Assembly (NCBI GenBank): GCA_902806565.1
Contig: CADCXA010000021.1
Coordinates: forward strand, 992,001 to 1,056,000
Source of the DNA: Hypoxylon rubiginosum
Lineage: Eukaryota > Ascomycota > Sordariomycetes > Xylariales > Hypoxylaceae
DNA length: 64,000 nucleotides
Reading direction: 5' to 3'
Of the stretch, positions 10,693 through 22,900 are shown piece after piece. The position numbers and the translations under genes are program-made. Position 1 is the first letter of the stretch. The number at the start of each line of letters is the position of its first letter. The notes below the pieces were generated by a model, which saw nothing but the letters and a program-made list of their open reading frames with translations, was not told the origin of the DNA and did no database searches.

Positions 10693-12999
10693 ATGGCGTA
10701 CGCCCCCGTCCACGATTACTTCGACATACATCCTACGTTCTCGTTCCCCGTGGAACACGGCCAGTATCCGGTGGAACAGCAACACGTCGTGTCCCCTGAG
10801 AGCCGGTCATTCTCCAGCCGTCGAAAGCAGCAGCAGCAGCAGCAGCAACATGCAGATGCTACCGAGTTCCAGGAGGTGAGCCCGTACTGGGCGACGCCGG
10901 GCCACCCCATGCCGACGGCGCCATCACACCAGCGGGGCTGGAGCGACAGTACGATCTCGACGGAGGAGGAGCCGCCGCCGCCGACGGCCAAGGGGGAGTC
11001 TGTGTCCGCGTCCGCGTCCACGTCCATGTTCCCCCCACCCTTCGCAAAGAGAGCAGCCGCTTACCTGCAGCGCCTGCCAGACGGCCCGTGGACCCTCGAG
11101 GCCGTCGCGACGCTCGTCTCCTGGGCGGCCGTCGGCGCCGTCCTCGGGGTCCTGGCGCGGTACAACGGCGCGGCGCTGCCCGAGTGGCCGTACTACGTCA
11201 CGCTCAACGCCGTCATCGCGCTCCTGGCCACCGTCGCCACGGCGACCCTCGGCGTCGCGCTGCAGGCCGGGCTCAGCCAGCTCAAGTGGGTCCGGTTCAC
11301 CGAGGCCAGGGCGCCGCTCGCCGACGCGGAGGCCTTCGACGAGGCGAGCCGCGGCACGTGGGGCGCGCTGAAGCTGCTGGCGACGGCGCGCGGGGGGTGA
11401 GTTAGTTACCTACTTATCGTCGTATTCCCTGTCCTGGTACTGGTAGAGGGGATGGAGTGAAGTGAGACCTTCCTGTCTGACCGTGATTATCAACACATAG
11501 CTGGCTCGGGTCTTTCGGCGCCGTCGTAGCTGTCGTCGCGCTCGCGCTCGGCCCGTTCGCCCAGCAGGTCGTAACGTACGAGTCGCGGTCCGTGGAGAGC
11601 CCGCGAGGCGCAAGTATCAATCGGGCTCTCAACTACACTGGGGCGCTCCCTGGCAAGACATCGTCGAGTGAGTCACCCCGCCTCCGATCCACCCCCCCCC
11701 CCCCTTTTTTTAAAAAAAAAAAAACCCCCCCTTAAGCTACATATGTAGATAAGAGTTGCAGCAGCTAACTACGGGACAACAGCCGGGTTCGTCCCGATCC
11801 TGCCCCTCAAATCCGCCGTCTACAACGGCCTGTTCGCGGAGAGCGGGCGGCCGGGCGCGGCGCTGGCGTTCGAGTGCCAGACGGGCAACTGCACGTGGGA
11901 GCCGTACGAGACGCTAGGCGTCTGCCACTCGTGCGCGGACCTGACGCCCTTCCTCTCCGTATACTGCGCCAACGAAACAGCCACCGGCGGCAGCAGCAGC
12001 ACGGGCGAGGGCTGCGGGTGGCAGGTGCCGCAGGGAGGGGGCCGGCTGGACACGGGCCTCGACGTCTTCAGCATGACGTCGCATATCCCCGCGGCCCGCG
12101 GCGACATGCCGCACTCGACCATCGTGAAACTCGTGTTCCTGGGCACCGAGGCGCACGACGGGCTGGCCGGCGAGAAGAAGCCGTGGGCGCGCCAGTGCGT
12201 GCTCTCCGCGTGCGTGCAGACGCTGGCGTCGGCCGTCGCCAACGGCGTCCTGGAGGAGACGGTCGTCGATTCGTACGTCAACACCACGGTGCTCGATATT
12301 AGCAACGACGACGACGACGGCAAGGACCGCGACGTGTACGCGGCGAACCCGCGGAGCAACAACAGCTCGGCGCCGTACGTGCTGGGCATCGAGGCCATGC
12401 TCGCGATGCGCGGGTGGTTCGCCACCGTATTCGCCACGGGCTCCGCGATCCGGAACGCGGCGGGGTTTAACCGGACGGTCGGCGACGACAGCAGCAGTGG
12501 CAGCAGTAGCAGCGCGGTAGTAGTCAACCTAACAGTCGGGATCTCAAGCGGCGAGACCTTCTTCGACTCGGACGTGGTCACGGCCTTCTACTGGAACTAC
12601 TACGAGTACGCCGACGGCCTCGACATGCTGATGCGCGACACGGCCACGTCCATGACGGTCGCCTTCCGTGGCTTCCAGGGCGCCGAGCCGGTCCGGGGCC
12701 GCGCCACCTCCGCCGAGTCCTACGTCCGCGTCCGCTGGGGCTTCGCCGTCCTGCCCGTCCTCGTCGTCGCCGGCGGCGCCCTGTTCCTCGCCGCCGCCGC
12801 CTACCGGTCGCGGCGGTCGCGCGCCGAGCCCTGGAAGAGCAGCGCCCTCGCCGCGCTGCTGCACGGGCTCGACGAGGATACGAGGGCCCGGTTCGAAGGG
12901 GACGCCGGAGGGAGCCTGAAGGAGCAGAAGTGCAGGGCGAGGGGTATAAAGGTGCAGCTTAACGAGTCTGACGATAATAGGGTGTTGTTGAGAGGGTAG
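10693..12999 (+). CDS. DUF3176-family integral membrane protein
   Basis: Exons 10693..11396, 11501..11667 and 11783..12999 encode 695 aa. The ATG at 10693 has a strong context (CTACCATGG) and follows an A-rich leader. The N-terminus (about 1-130) is disordered, with a poly-Gln run. It is followed by GPWTLEAVATLVSWAAVGAVL, LPEWPYYVTLNAVIALL and LSQLKWVRF...FDEASRGTWGALKLL, which is the DUF3176 signature. Exon 2 adds a TM segment after GSLGAVVAVVALALGPFAQQ. A Cys-containing, N-glycosylation-rich ectodomain (CQTGNCTWEPYETLGVC) follows, then a final TM segment (FAVLPVLVVAGGALFLAAAA) near residue 630. The function of this fungal family is unknown. Intron 2 carries an odd homopolymer block. Confidence 0.85.
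11692..11731. repeat. Homopolymer block C13-T7-A13-C7 in DUF3176 intron 2
   Basis: Four adjacent homopolymers with run lengths 13, 7, 13 and 7 lie within the 11668-11782 intron. The T/A pair can form a short hairpin. The coding frame is unaffected because the block is intronic. Confidence 0.9.
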
Positions 13000-13327
13000 A
13001 GGGGAATAGGAAGAAAGAGCGTCTAAAGGGCGTACTTACATTATTATATAAGGAGTCACGGTTGTCCAATGTCTTTCACATCCGATAGATTCCCATCCGG
13101 TCCGTCAGAAGGAGGAACGATTTCTAGCAATTCTTCGTAATTTATAATCTCTAAAGTTTATTGCAAAATTCCGAATTGACCAATACTGCTCTTGCGAACA
13201 GAAGGGGATATCGTGTCAGAAGATGAGAACGAACGCCAACAAACCGAGACCGCCGCCAAAGAACCGCCGATGCAAGCCTGTAATGCAAAAATGTGCTACC
13301 CAACCCATGTAATTCATAACCTTGACG
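13000..13327. other. Convergent intergenic region
   Basis: 328 bp between the stops of the DUF3176 gene (+) and the IQ-motif gene (-). I see only 3' flanking sequence. Confidence 0.6.
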
Positions 13328-15505
13328 TTAATGTGCCTCGGACCCTTGTGCCGCATCACCTGCCTTGTCTCTCTGCCCTGCCGGTGCTCTTGGCCGAAAC
13401 CCCAACCACTGCATGAACTTGAACGTCGCCTTGTTCTCGGCGCGACGGATCTCCTCCTTTTCCCTCTCCTTCTCGAGGATCCTGCGCTCCTTGGCGGCGC
13501 TCTGGCTGGTATCGAGCTTGGCCTCCTCCACCTTCCGCGCCTCCTCGGGGTCTAGCAGCTTCCGCTTCTGGTGCGTGATCTTCTGCATTGTCTCCTTGCC
13601 CTTCTTCTTCGTCTTGACGTACGCCTCGAGCCCCACCAGCACCGCGTAGCTCTTGCTGATGCTCACGTGCGACATGTCGGCGCCCTCCTCCTCGAGGCTG
13701 TGCACGAAGGCGCGGAAGTTGGACGCGGGAGGGCGGTAGTGGCCCGACAGCGGCGACAGGCTCGACAGCCGCCCGTTCTTGATCTTGATCAGCCCGGCGG
13801 CCGAGATCCGGGAGCCCTGGAGGAACGAGCTGTGCTGGAAGGCGCCGCTGCTCTTGATGCCGACGTACAGGCGGAACGACGTGTCGGCGACGAATATCCA
13901 CGTGTTCTTGCGAACCGTCTTCCGGAGGAGCTTGTTGAATATGGTTGCAGCTGATACGTGCCGAATCTTCTTTACTCCCTTCACGCTATCGAAGCTGGGG
14001 TCGGCATATTTCGCCGCCATTGCGGCTTCCAGCCTCGACTCCCGGGATGATGCCGAGGAGGATGAGGAGGGCGATGTAGTAGATGAGCTCGGGTGGTCAT
14101 GTGGTTGTGGTGGTGAGTCTATAGTGGGCTTTGCCTGGATGTGTGCCTCAAGGGTCGGAGCAAACTCTGGTGTAGGATCGTCCACTGGTACGACCCCGTG
14201 GATACTGTCTTTCCAGTTCTCCGTGGTGTCGATTCGCGTTCCATTTTTCGCCCAGACTAAACGGCCTTCTACGTCGACTTTCACCAGGTAATACTGCCTT
14301 TCCTCTCGACTCAAATACCGGACCTGCTCACGATCTAGCCTTTCCCTCGGACAGGTCGTCAAGTCTATGTGTCTACCCTCCCCATAATCTAGCCAATAGA
14401 AGAAATTCTCGTTCGTATTAGAGCTCTTCCACTCTTCGTGGTATGTCCGAAGGTTCGACCCATAGCGATGCTTAAGATCTACCATCTCCAAGAAATACTG
14501 CAAGCCCATAATCCGCGCGTGCTCACGTCTCTTTGTTTGCGCCTTCAGCCGTTTTTTCCTTACCTCGGCCCTCTTTTCTGGACTCATCCCTTGTAAATCT
14601 TGGTCGTCGACGGACGATGATGAGGCACCGTCTGAATGGTCGGAATCTTCATCTGCACCTGCTCGCCGAGCTATTTTTGCGGCCTTCATCCAATTTCTTC
14701 TTGCTGCAGATCGACTGCTGCTAGGCCTTCTCTCGCCATTCACACCATCATCCCCGGTGGTTAACAGGCTATCCTGCCGTGCTCGTGGCGTATTCATGTT
14801 CTTCCACTGCGCATCTCTGACGGCATGCGTCCATCTAGTGCTTGCGTCCAAGCCCAATCCTTGCATCTCCCTACGCACACGGTATCCACGGTAAGCCCGC
14901 TGAATTGCGGTTGCCGCCTTGGATCGGATGGCATCGTCGGCGACACATTTCCCTCCGTCTAAAGTCGCATCTTTGCTGCTAGGTCTAGACCGCGGCTTAG
15001 AATGGGAGAAGCTGTGTCTGAAACTCACGGAGCTATGCCTGTGTTGTTGCTTGTCTTCCTCAGCCTTCGTCTGCATGAAGTCGTGTCTTGCCTCCATGCT
15101 CCGCTGAGTAATGGCCGCACTCAGGCGGCGTAGCTCCTGGTCGCGATGCTTGTGTTCCTTCTCCCGCTGTTCTTGTAGTTTTGCCAATCGTTCGAACTCC
15201 TCCCCGGATGGAGGATGTAAAGAGTCCAAGTACTCCTGGTGACTCTGACTCTGACGCGACGAGGTAGTATCGGGGGAAGTTTCGAACTTGATATGCGGAC
15301 CGGGTGACAGTGGTGGGGTTAGCGGAAGTGACCCCGGTCCTGACGCGGGATCCGGCGGGGTTTTCGACAGCGATGTAGATGCGGATGGGGACAGCGACGA
15401 CGATCTTATATGTGTAGAAGACGGTAATAGGGGGTTATGGTTATGGTTATGGTCGGCTGGTTCTCCTTCGATCATCTTGCCACTTGGGCCGGCAGAGTTC
15501 ATCAC
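13328..15505 (-). CDS. IQ calmodulin-binding motif protein resembling plant IQM family
   Basis: A single exon encodes 725 aa. The N-terminus is Ser/Pro/His-rich and disordered. One clear IQ motif lies at about residues 196-215 (AATAIQRAYRGYRVRR), which should bind calmodulin or a calmodulin-like light chain. Residues about 335-620 form the diagnostic domain: FLEMVDLKHRYGSNLRTYHE, NFFYWLDYGEG, CPRERLDREQVRYLSREERQ, then KNTWIFVADTSFRLYVGIKS and GAFQHSSFLQGSR...LSGHYRPPASNF. This arrangement is known to me from plant IQM proteins, where the IQ motif also precedes this region. A highly charged coiled-coil-like tail (about 640-700) is next, then WLGFRPRAP. The biochemical role is unknown. It is divergent from the SAS4-like gene across 1.4 kb. 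Confidence 0.82.
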   Translation of the reverse strand: MMNSAGPSGKMIEGEPADHNHNHNPLLPSSTHIRSSSLSPSASTSLSKTPPDPASGPGSLPLTPPLSPGPHIKFETSPDTTSSRQSQSHQEYLDSLHPPSGEEFERLAKLQEQREKEHKHRDQELRRLSAAITQRSMEARHDFMQTKAEEDKQQHRHSSVSFRHSFSHSKPRSRPSSKDATLDGGKCVADDAIRSKAATAIQRAYRGYRVRREMQGLGLDASTRWTHAVRDAQWKNMNTPRARQDSLLTTGDDGVNGERRPSSSRSAARRNWMKAAKIARRAGADEDSDHSDGASSSSVDDQDLQGMSPEKRAEVRKKRLKAQTKRREHARIMGLQYFLEMVDLKHRYGSNLRTYHEEWKSSNTNENFFYWLDYGEGRHIDLTTCPRERLDREQVRYLSREERQYYLVKVDVEGRLVWAKNGTRIDTTENWKDSIHGVVPVDDPTPEFAPTLEAHIQAKPTIDSPPQPHDHPSSSTTSPSSSSSASSRESRLEAAMAAKYADPSFDSVKGVKKIRHVSAATIFNKLLRKTVRKNTWIFVADTSFRLYVGIKSSGAFQHSSFLQGSRISAAGLIKIKNGRLSSLSPLSGHYRPPASNFRAFVHSLEEEGADMSHVSISKSYAVLVGLEAYVKTKKKGKETMQKITHQKRKLLDPEEARKVEEAKLDTSQSAAKERRILEKEREKEEIRRAENKATFKFMQWLGFRPRAPAGQRDKAGDAAQGSEAH

Positions 15506-16940
15506 TATTAACTAATATCTTAAGTTGGGTACATCATAAATATGGTGCGTTGCGTGGTGTAATTGTTGGAGTTGATGCTGTTTGTACGTAGGCAGAAGTA
15601 GTTGAAAGTAGCTGAAGCTTGCAACAATCAAATATCGACAACCACAATTCAAAGAGTACGTAGGTACGTAGGTAGGCTATCGCGAATAGTTTGCTTCTGC
15701 GGTAAAAGATACTACATATGTAGGTATAAAGTGATTGTATTTTCAAACAACTTCAACATGAGCGCTCTGCTTATCTTGTAGCTTTGTTCAGAATGACGTA
15801 TGTCGACCGGTTAAGCGGCATGCTGCGGTGCGATACGCGTACGTTAAGGCGACTAGCATTTTACAAAATAATACATACAAGACATAAGGCTGACGCTGGA
15901 AGGAATGAGAGGGTAAAATGGAGGGGAATATAAAAATATAAGGTAAGAAATGTCTCGTAGTCGGAGTTCACAGGCTTTTGTTACATAGAAGGTAGACTCG
16001 GATCAAAGCCGCATCCATCGGATACGCAATTATCCAATCTCGACTGGATCCATTGGAGCCATTGGAACACGCCTACCAACATCGAAATATTGAAACATCG
16101 AAACGTGGTGTAACTCTCTACCTTTGGCCTTCCGTCTTCCGGGTACCTCACTAGGAGATGCTAAGCCACTTAACGCTCGCGCCACTAGCAAGAGGCAATA
16201 GACAAACAGTCAGGTGTCTTATCCCGCTACCATGTTAAGAACATCGAGGTATGGTTCCTATAATTGGTTGACATTGACATTGACATTGACATACTGGCTG
16301 GACCGACTTTAAAGGTATTAAGCAATGATGACGTTAATTGCAATATCAAAGTACCTAGCGCGGTCGTTTGGCCCCTGAAATTGTGGCAGTACTAATGAAA
16401 TAAAGAGAAGTTGATCAAAGAGTCATCAGTCACTTGATTTATTGCTTTAGTAGATTACCAGATTACCTAAGGTTGATTCGTTTAAAAGAAGCATCCCTAC
16501 GCAATACATGCATACTGTGTCACTCCAGTATAAACTCTTTGATGCGCCACCAGTTTGGTAGTACAGGGCCGCAGGGCCGGGGCGTCACAGGTGAAGGCTC
16601 CCGTTGAGAACGTTCACGGGTTCATGGATTATAGGAGGTACAGTACAAGCGTACCTACCAAGGTTACCAGTAGGGGTTGTGCATAACAACGGTCAGGCCT
16701 GTAGCTTTGTAGCCCGCGCATGCGCCTGCGCCTGCAAAATACCAACAGATCAATTGATGACAGCGGCGCCCAGAAAGTTTGGCTTTTGGGAAATTTAAGA
16801 AGTCTAAAATATTTCCCCGGTGCCAATGCGCATCCCATGAAAACACATACCCATATCCATATCATTGGATCCTTTTTTCCAATTTCCACCTTCAACTCGT
16901 GCCACCAAGCAAATCGCCATGTCAATCACTGTCTCTGCCA
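15506..16940. other. Divergent intergenic region, IQ-motif gene and SAS4-like gene
   Basis: 1.4 kb holding the 5' regions of both genes. No coding frame is credible. It contains four TTGACA repeats (16268-16291). An in-frame upstream methionine for the downstream gene at 16779 would add 54 unconserved residues, so it was not used. Confidence 0.55.
16268..16291. repeat. (TTGACA)4 hexamer repeat
   Basis: Four perfect tandem copies of TTGACA lie between the two divergent genes, about 650 bp upstream of the SAS4-like start. They could be a microsatellite or a cluster of protein-binding sites. Confidence 0.85.
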
Positions 16941-18845
16941 ATGGCCACCTCTACGCGACGAGCTGAAGCGCTTCAGCGCCTACCGAAGCACTACCAAAAG
17001 CGACGCGCCCACCAGCACGATACTACCAAGACCATTAATCCTTCTGCTGCTTCTGCGACTGCGAACACGACTGCGACTACGACTACGACCACAACTACGA
17101 CATCTGCTTCGGCAAACTCCATTCTGAACGCCAGTAGTGTCGCTGCTAAACATGCTCATGTCATCGCGACACAAGTCAAGACGCGAAACTCGCAGAATAT
17201 CTTACAACAGCCCAGTCCACCCCGAATGAAACGACCCCTAGATCCCATCGCGAACAATTACGACCCTCATAAACCCAAAAGAGCCAGAATAACCGTCGAG
17301 ATTCTGTCGAGACCCATTCCTCCCAATAGCCCTCCTAAATCTATCACCGTGAAGTCGCAATCCCATCCTCATCCTCAACCTCATCCAAAACCTCAACCAC
17401 CTACGAACAATTCCACCGTCGCACCAACAACGCAGAAGCCCCCTCTTCCTCCTATCCAACAGCAACCTTCCAAGACGGCGACAGCAACAATATCATCAGA
17501 ACCTCCGCTTAAAAAGCACAAGGAAAAAGCTATCAATGGAATTAAACACGAGTTGGATAGGCTACAGCCAAGTCCAGCCGACACCAGTTCGGCGACAGAA
17601 CGGCCCGGACGCAAATTGCGGTCACAGGAGGCGACTCGATTCAAGAGTGAGCTGTCGGCATATTTCCCCGATTATGACGAAGTAATCGGCAATGATCCTA
17701 AAGAACAACGTACGTGCAACTTGTCTATCCAATGCCACCTACTACATTTCTTATTTCCAATGTCATTCAAGTACTGATGATCAGTCCATCTAGACATTCT
17801 CAACCTTGATACCCCAATCGTACTCATCGATACCGATCCCCTCCCATATATTCAATCGCACCCCCCGATACATGCACCACATGCACCCGACACAGGCGAT
17901 GGGCTAGACCCAGGCCGACGACCCCACTTCTCGACAGTGCGAATATACAGTGACAATCTGTTTACCGACTTACACGACTCCCAACTTGTCGATTTCTCTT
18001 TCCTCGAACCAAGATACACCAGTAAAGATATCGAGGACCCTCTATCCGACGCATACTATGATCCCGTGCACAAGAAAGCCGAAAGGCTGGAGAAGTCTAT
18101 CCGCAATACGGAGAAAGGTCGCGCCCAGCATGAGAAGGATCAGATTATCCGGCTGCTCAATGAGCTACAAGGCCACGACTGGCTAAGAATAATGGGCGTT
18201 AGCGGTGTTACCGAAAGCCGCAAGAAGACCTTTGAGCCTGCTCGAGATCACTTCATCAAGGGCTGTCAAGCAATCTTGGAGAAGTTCCGGATTTGGAGTC
18301 AGGAAGAAAAGAAGCGTAAGATAATGAAGGAACGCGCCTTGGCGGAGGAGGCCGACGATCCTGAGGAAGAGCAAACTGACGAAGAAAATGATGAGCAGTT
18401 GGAGGAAGTCGATGATCTAGATGAAGACCAGGAGATGGCCGACGTCGAAGCGGAGGGTGATGCTATCTCGGAAGCTGCTGTTAGCGATGGTGATCCTCCG
18501 GACTACAGCGACGTCGATGCTTCCGCGAAACAGCTGCATGACGAAGCATTGGCGCGAGCAAGGTACGCTGCATCAAGTTCGAAACGATCTCGGGGCGAAC
18601 CTCCGCCGAAGTCACCCGAACCGTATGTCGCAAAAGAGTTTACCTCATTCTTCGAAAAGAAACATCAGCGCGATGCGGCCCTTAGTAAAGGTCGGCGGCG
18701 GGGAAGAACTGTTATGGCCTGGGGTCATCCCATACCGGACATGATGGAGTGCGACTTCGACCTACCTGAGGAATATCTGGACTCGGAGATTTTGAAAGCA
18801 CACGAGAGACAAAAGAGGCGCGAGAGGCGTGAGCGTAAGCATTGA
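16941..18845 (+). CDS. SAS4-domain protein (something-about-silencing complex subunit 4-like)
   Basis: Exons 16941..17709 and 17794..18845 (split codon, TAG acceptor) encode 606 aa. The start ATG has context GCCAATGGCC. The first half is low complexity (poly-Thr, Pro/His/Gln-rich) with the basic stretch RPGRKLRSQEATRFKSEL. Exon 2 opens with LNLDTPIVLIDTDPLPYI. It contains the SAS4 core (about residues 325-425): LLNELQGHDWLRIMGVSGVT, then ESRKKTFEPARDHFIKGCQA and ILEKFRIWSQEEKKRK. An acidic stretch (about 430-490) and a C-terminal GHPIPDMMECDFDLPEEYLD motif follow. In yeast, Sas4 bridges the Sas2 MYST acetyltransferase to Sas5 for H4K16 acetylation; the equivalent role here is inferred from the domain. 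The fungal version is longer than yeast Sas4. Confidence 0.82.
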
Positions 18846-19969
18846 CTTCGTATTTTCACTTTACTCGACGCCTATGCTTCGTGGTGGAAGGCACATACTT
18901 CGGTATAACGGATGCTTGGTGGCTCGAGTATCGAGGCGTTTCAGCTGTTACCATGCCACGGTGCATAGACATAGTCTTAGTCACCTGTATATTTATGGCA
19001 AAGGCCGATAGTCACCCACTATCATGTACATAGCCTTGCTCCTATGACAGAGATGAATGCCGTGTCGCGAATTAAGGCGACTATGCTATTGATAGCCCGT
19101 TATATCAGTGTCTATCGGTGCTATATGGGTACGTAAGGTACATAAAATATAAAATAATATGAATAATGTAACAAGCCATGAGATGAATGGGAAAGGGAAC
19201 CACCAAACTATTATAAGCATACCGGAACCTTAGGTATGTATAGATATTTGCAAACGCAAAATATGAAACAATGTGACAAACAGTCGAAGGTCGAGCTCTA
19301 ATACAGTACCGTCGTCTCGGGAATTGTGTCGCTCGTTCATTTTTAAGGGTCTAAAGGTCTAACTCTTTAAGATCTGTGGTGCATAACTTTATATACCTGA
19401 GGTATCTAGCTACATATGTACATAAAAGTTGTTGCACAAGCCGTTTAGGTGCATACATCAGGTAGGTACCCATTTATGCGGGCTGCCTAACGTAGACCAC
19501 CCTGACCACTTACGTCTGTAGTACCTACCCAAGGTTGCTCTACGGTTTGACCATTGTATTTTTGAGCCGCCCGCGTGTTGGAGGAGGTGGGAGCTCTCGA
19601 ACCGCGCAAAGCTACCAAAGTAATTGTCACCTTATCCTTACCTTCCACCTGTAAACAGTCATTCTTAAATTTATCTCTTTTCCTGCCCAAGTATAAATGC
19701 CTAACTGGCTGCACTTTTACTGCAGCAAACTTATCCTCAGCGAGCTGATGCCGCGAACCATAAGTCGCGGGCTACAACAACCGCGAAACCAGGACTAAAA
19801 CATCTCCGTCTAACCACTCGCTTTACTACAACTTTTCAGCACTTTGCGCCAGCTGTCACTATCCCGACACCACACTTTGCGCGATACTCATACGTTGCGA
19901 AACGACATCTACATCTACCGATGCGCACGATTAATACTTGAAAGCGTGGCCGCTTAGCAGACGCCCAAA
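18846..19969. other. Intergenic region, SAS4-like gene to TAF2
   Basis: About 1.1 kb, AT-rich in its first half, with TACCTACC-type motifs near 19390-19480. It includes the TAF2 5' region. No coding frame is credible. Confidence 0.55.
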
Positions 19970-22900
19970 ATGCCCGGCACCATGGAGCCTGAGGCTGCCG
20001 CGCCAGGCGACACTCCTCCTGTCGAGTTACCCGTCGACGACACCCCTCCGCGCCTTTACGTCGTTTTCGCCCAGAGCGTCGACATAGACATCGACTTCGC
20101 CGAAAAGCGCGTCCACGGCCGAAGCGACATTATGATCGTCCCCACCGATGATGACAACCCCGTCTCCGAGGTCTTTATCGACGCCCGTCAATGCGAAATC
20201 GACGTAACCAAGATCAGGGTCAGCAACTGCGAGGTGGAAGCCTCGTATGAGGATCCTTGTGAATTAGCAAAAACGCCCGACAACTACCGATGGTCGGCTC
20301 CTCAGTGGATGATTAGAAAGCACCGCATGGAGCCGTTGCTTCACCATCGGCGCAAAGAAGTATCGGCGGTGAACCACGACTTGAAATGTTGCACGCCATA
20401 TAACGGATCCATCAGGGTCAAGCTTCCAAGTGTGGAAGAGGTGCTACGGAAGAACCGCGACTCTCTCAAAGCGGATCAGCAAGCCCTTCTCCTGCACTCC
20501 AACGGCACCATAGGAGGCTACCGGATCAGTATCCCCTTCAAGCTAAAGAATGTCTGCGACGGTCTCCAGTTTGTTGGCGTGAGTGAGGCCGATACCCGAT
20601 ATCCACATGTCTACACGCGCCACTCTATTGAGCCCGGCACTGCTTCTTCCATCTTCCCATGTATCGACGATCCTGGTAGCCGCAATAATTGGAAAATATC
20701 CATCACCTGTCCTCGTACCCTTGGCGATGCCTACCATGAGCCATCCGCGGCACAGCAGCAATCTGGTACCAACGGAAGTCGCAAACGAAAGCACGGCGAG
20801 GAAGAACCGCAGAGGCGGCACATTGCCCTCACGGAGGGAGACAAGCAGTTGGACATGACTGTTGTCTGTTCGGGATATCTGACCGGTGAAGTGATCAACA
20901 AAGACGACGAAACCAAGAAAACGATGACCTTCGAGGTCGAACGCAATAAGGCTGCTAAGCATATTGGCTTCGCCGTCGGGCCTTTCGAGCACGTGGACCT
21001 ATGGTCGGAATTTCGAAGCGAGGAGGACGACGTTAAGCTTAACCGCTCCGTCGTTAAAGTACACGGATACTGCCTTCCGGGTCGCGCGGATGAGGTTAGA
21101 AATACATGTTCTACCCTAGTCACGGCCATAGACTACTTGATTCTCACCTTCGGTGCCTATCCGTTCGAGAGTTACAAGGTCTGCTTTGTCGACGACATGG
21201 TGGAAGATACTGTACCCTTATGCGCGTTCTCCCTCTGCAGCACCAGGCTACTCTACCCGTCAGACATAGTCGACACCGAAGTCGAGATCACGAGGACGCT
21301 AGTGCATTCATTGGCGTGCCAGTGGTTTGGAATTAACATTATTCCCAACACGAAGGCGGATATCTGGCTCATCACCGGCCTCGCGTGGTTCCTGACTGAT
21401 CACTTCATGAAGGCGCTATGCGGCAATAACGAATTCCGGTTCCGCATGAAATCGATGTCTGACCGCCTTGTGGAGATTGATATCAGGCGACCTTCTCTCC
21501 ATGACCTCGGCGAGGCCCTCTACCTAGGCAGCTTTGAAGTTGATTTCATGAACCTCAAGGCACCGCTGGTGTTGTTCATCCTTGATCGGCGTCTTTCCAA
21601 ATCTACTAGTACCACAGGAATTTCCAGGATCATTTCTCGTATGGTCACTAAAGCTAATACATCCGCCCAAGCAACTGATGATATTCTGGGGTCGGACGCT
21701 TTCCGCAGAGCTTGCGAGAAGACTTGCAACTCAAGGTTAGACCATTTCTGGAATCAGTGGGTGCTAATGTCTGGCTGTCCAAGATTTGTCGTCCACCAAC
21801 GATTTAACAAGAAGAGATTGTGCGTTGAGATGACAATTTCGCAGAAGCAAGACATTGCATTTATCAAGGCCAGGCCGCTCGACAAGGACGATTTCTGGAG
21901 AGATGTCATGGAAGGGGCTCATGGAGTCTACTCTGCTGAGCCGCAGCAGTCCTTTACCGGGCCCATGACTATCCGAATTCACGAGGCCGACGGCACACCA
22001 TACGAACACATAGTAGAAATTCGGGAAGACTCGGCCAAGTCTGTGAAGTTCGAAATACCCTATAACACGAAGTACAAGCGGCTTAAGAGAAACCGCCGAC
22101 AACGTGAAAGGGCAGTAGCTAGCAGCAATGCAAGAGGTGATGAAGAGAGCCAAAAGACTCTATACTATCTAGGGGATGTGATGCAGCAACCAGATGAGAT
22201 GGAGGAATGGGATTTTCGCGATTGGGACGAAGAGACAGAGCAGAAAATGGATCAAGAATCGTACGAGTGGATTCGAATGGATGCTGATTTCGAATGGATT
22301 TGCGAGATGCAAACGAACCTCCCAGCTTACATGTACGCGTCACAGCTGCAGCAGGATAGGGACGTCGTTGCTCAGCAAGACTCGATGCTCTTCCTCCACC
22401 GGAGTTTCCACAGGACTGGACCTCATCCTTTGGTTTCTACTATACTCGCTCGAACTCTACTGGATCCTCGATACTACTACGGAATACGCATTATGGCAGC
22501 CGAGGAGCTTCCTCGTCATGCGGCCACCGAGCACGTGAACTGGATCGGGCTCCGGCACCTCTTAAAGGTCTTTCAGTACTTCTTTTGTCATCCAGGAACG
22601 TACGTACCCCGGCCGAACGACTTTTCGGACAAGCGTCAGTACCTAGTCCAGCGCGCAATCCCAGAAGCTATAGCTCGCGTCCGTGGCGATGATGGCAGAT
22701 GTCCTAAAGAGGCGAGGAGGTTTATCCTCGACCAACTCCAGAACAACGACAACAGGGACAATATATATTCAGACCAACCGTACATTTGCTGTTTAATCAA
22801 AGCCCTAGCAACGTGTCAGCTTTTCGACGAGAAGAAGACCAAGCAGCAAAAGACCATGTCCTTCTCGTTTGGTGACGGCGATGAAGATGAGGTGATGGAA

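Noticed and set aside
16779..16940. 54-codon in-frame upstream extension of the SAS4-like protein
   Set aside because: The sequence lacks conservation features, and the ATG at 16941 has a better context directly before basic low-complexity protein.
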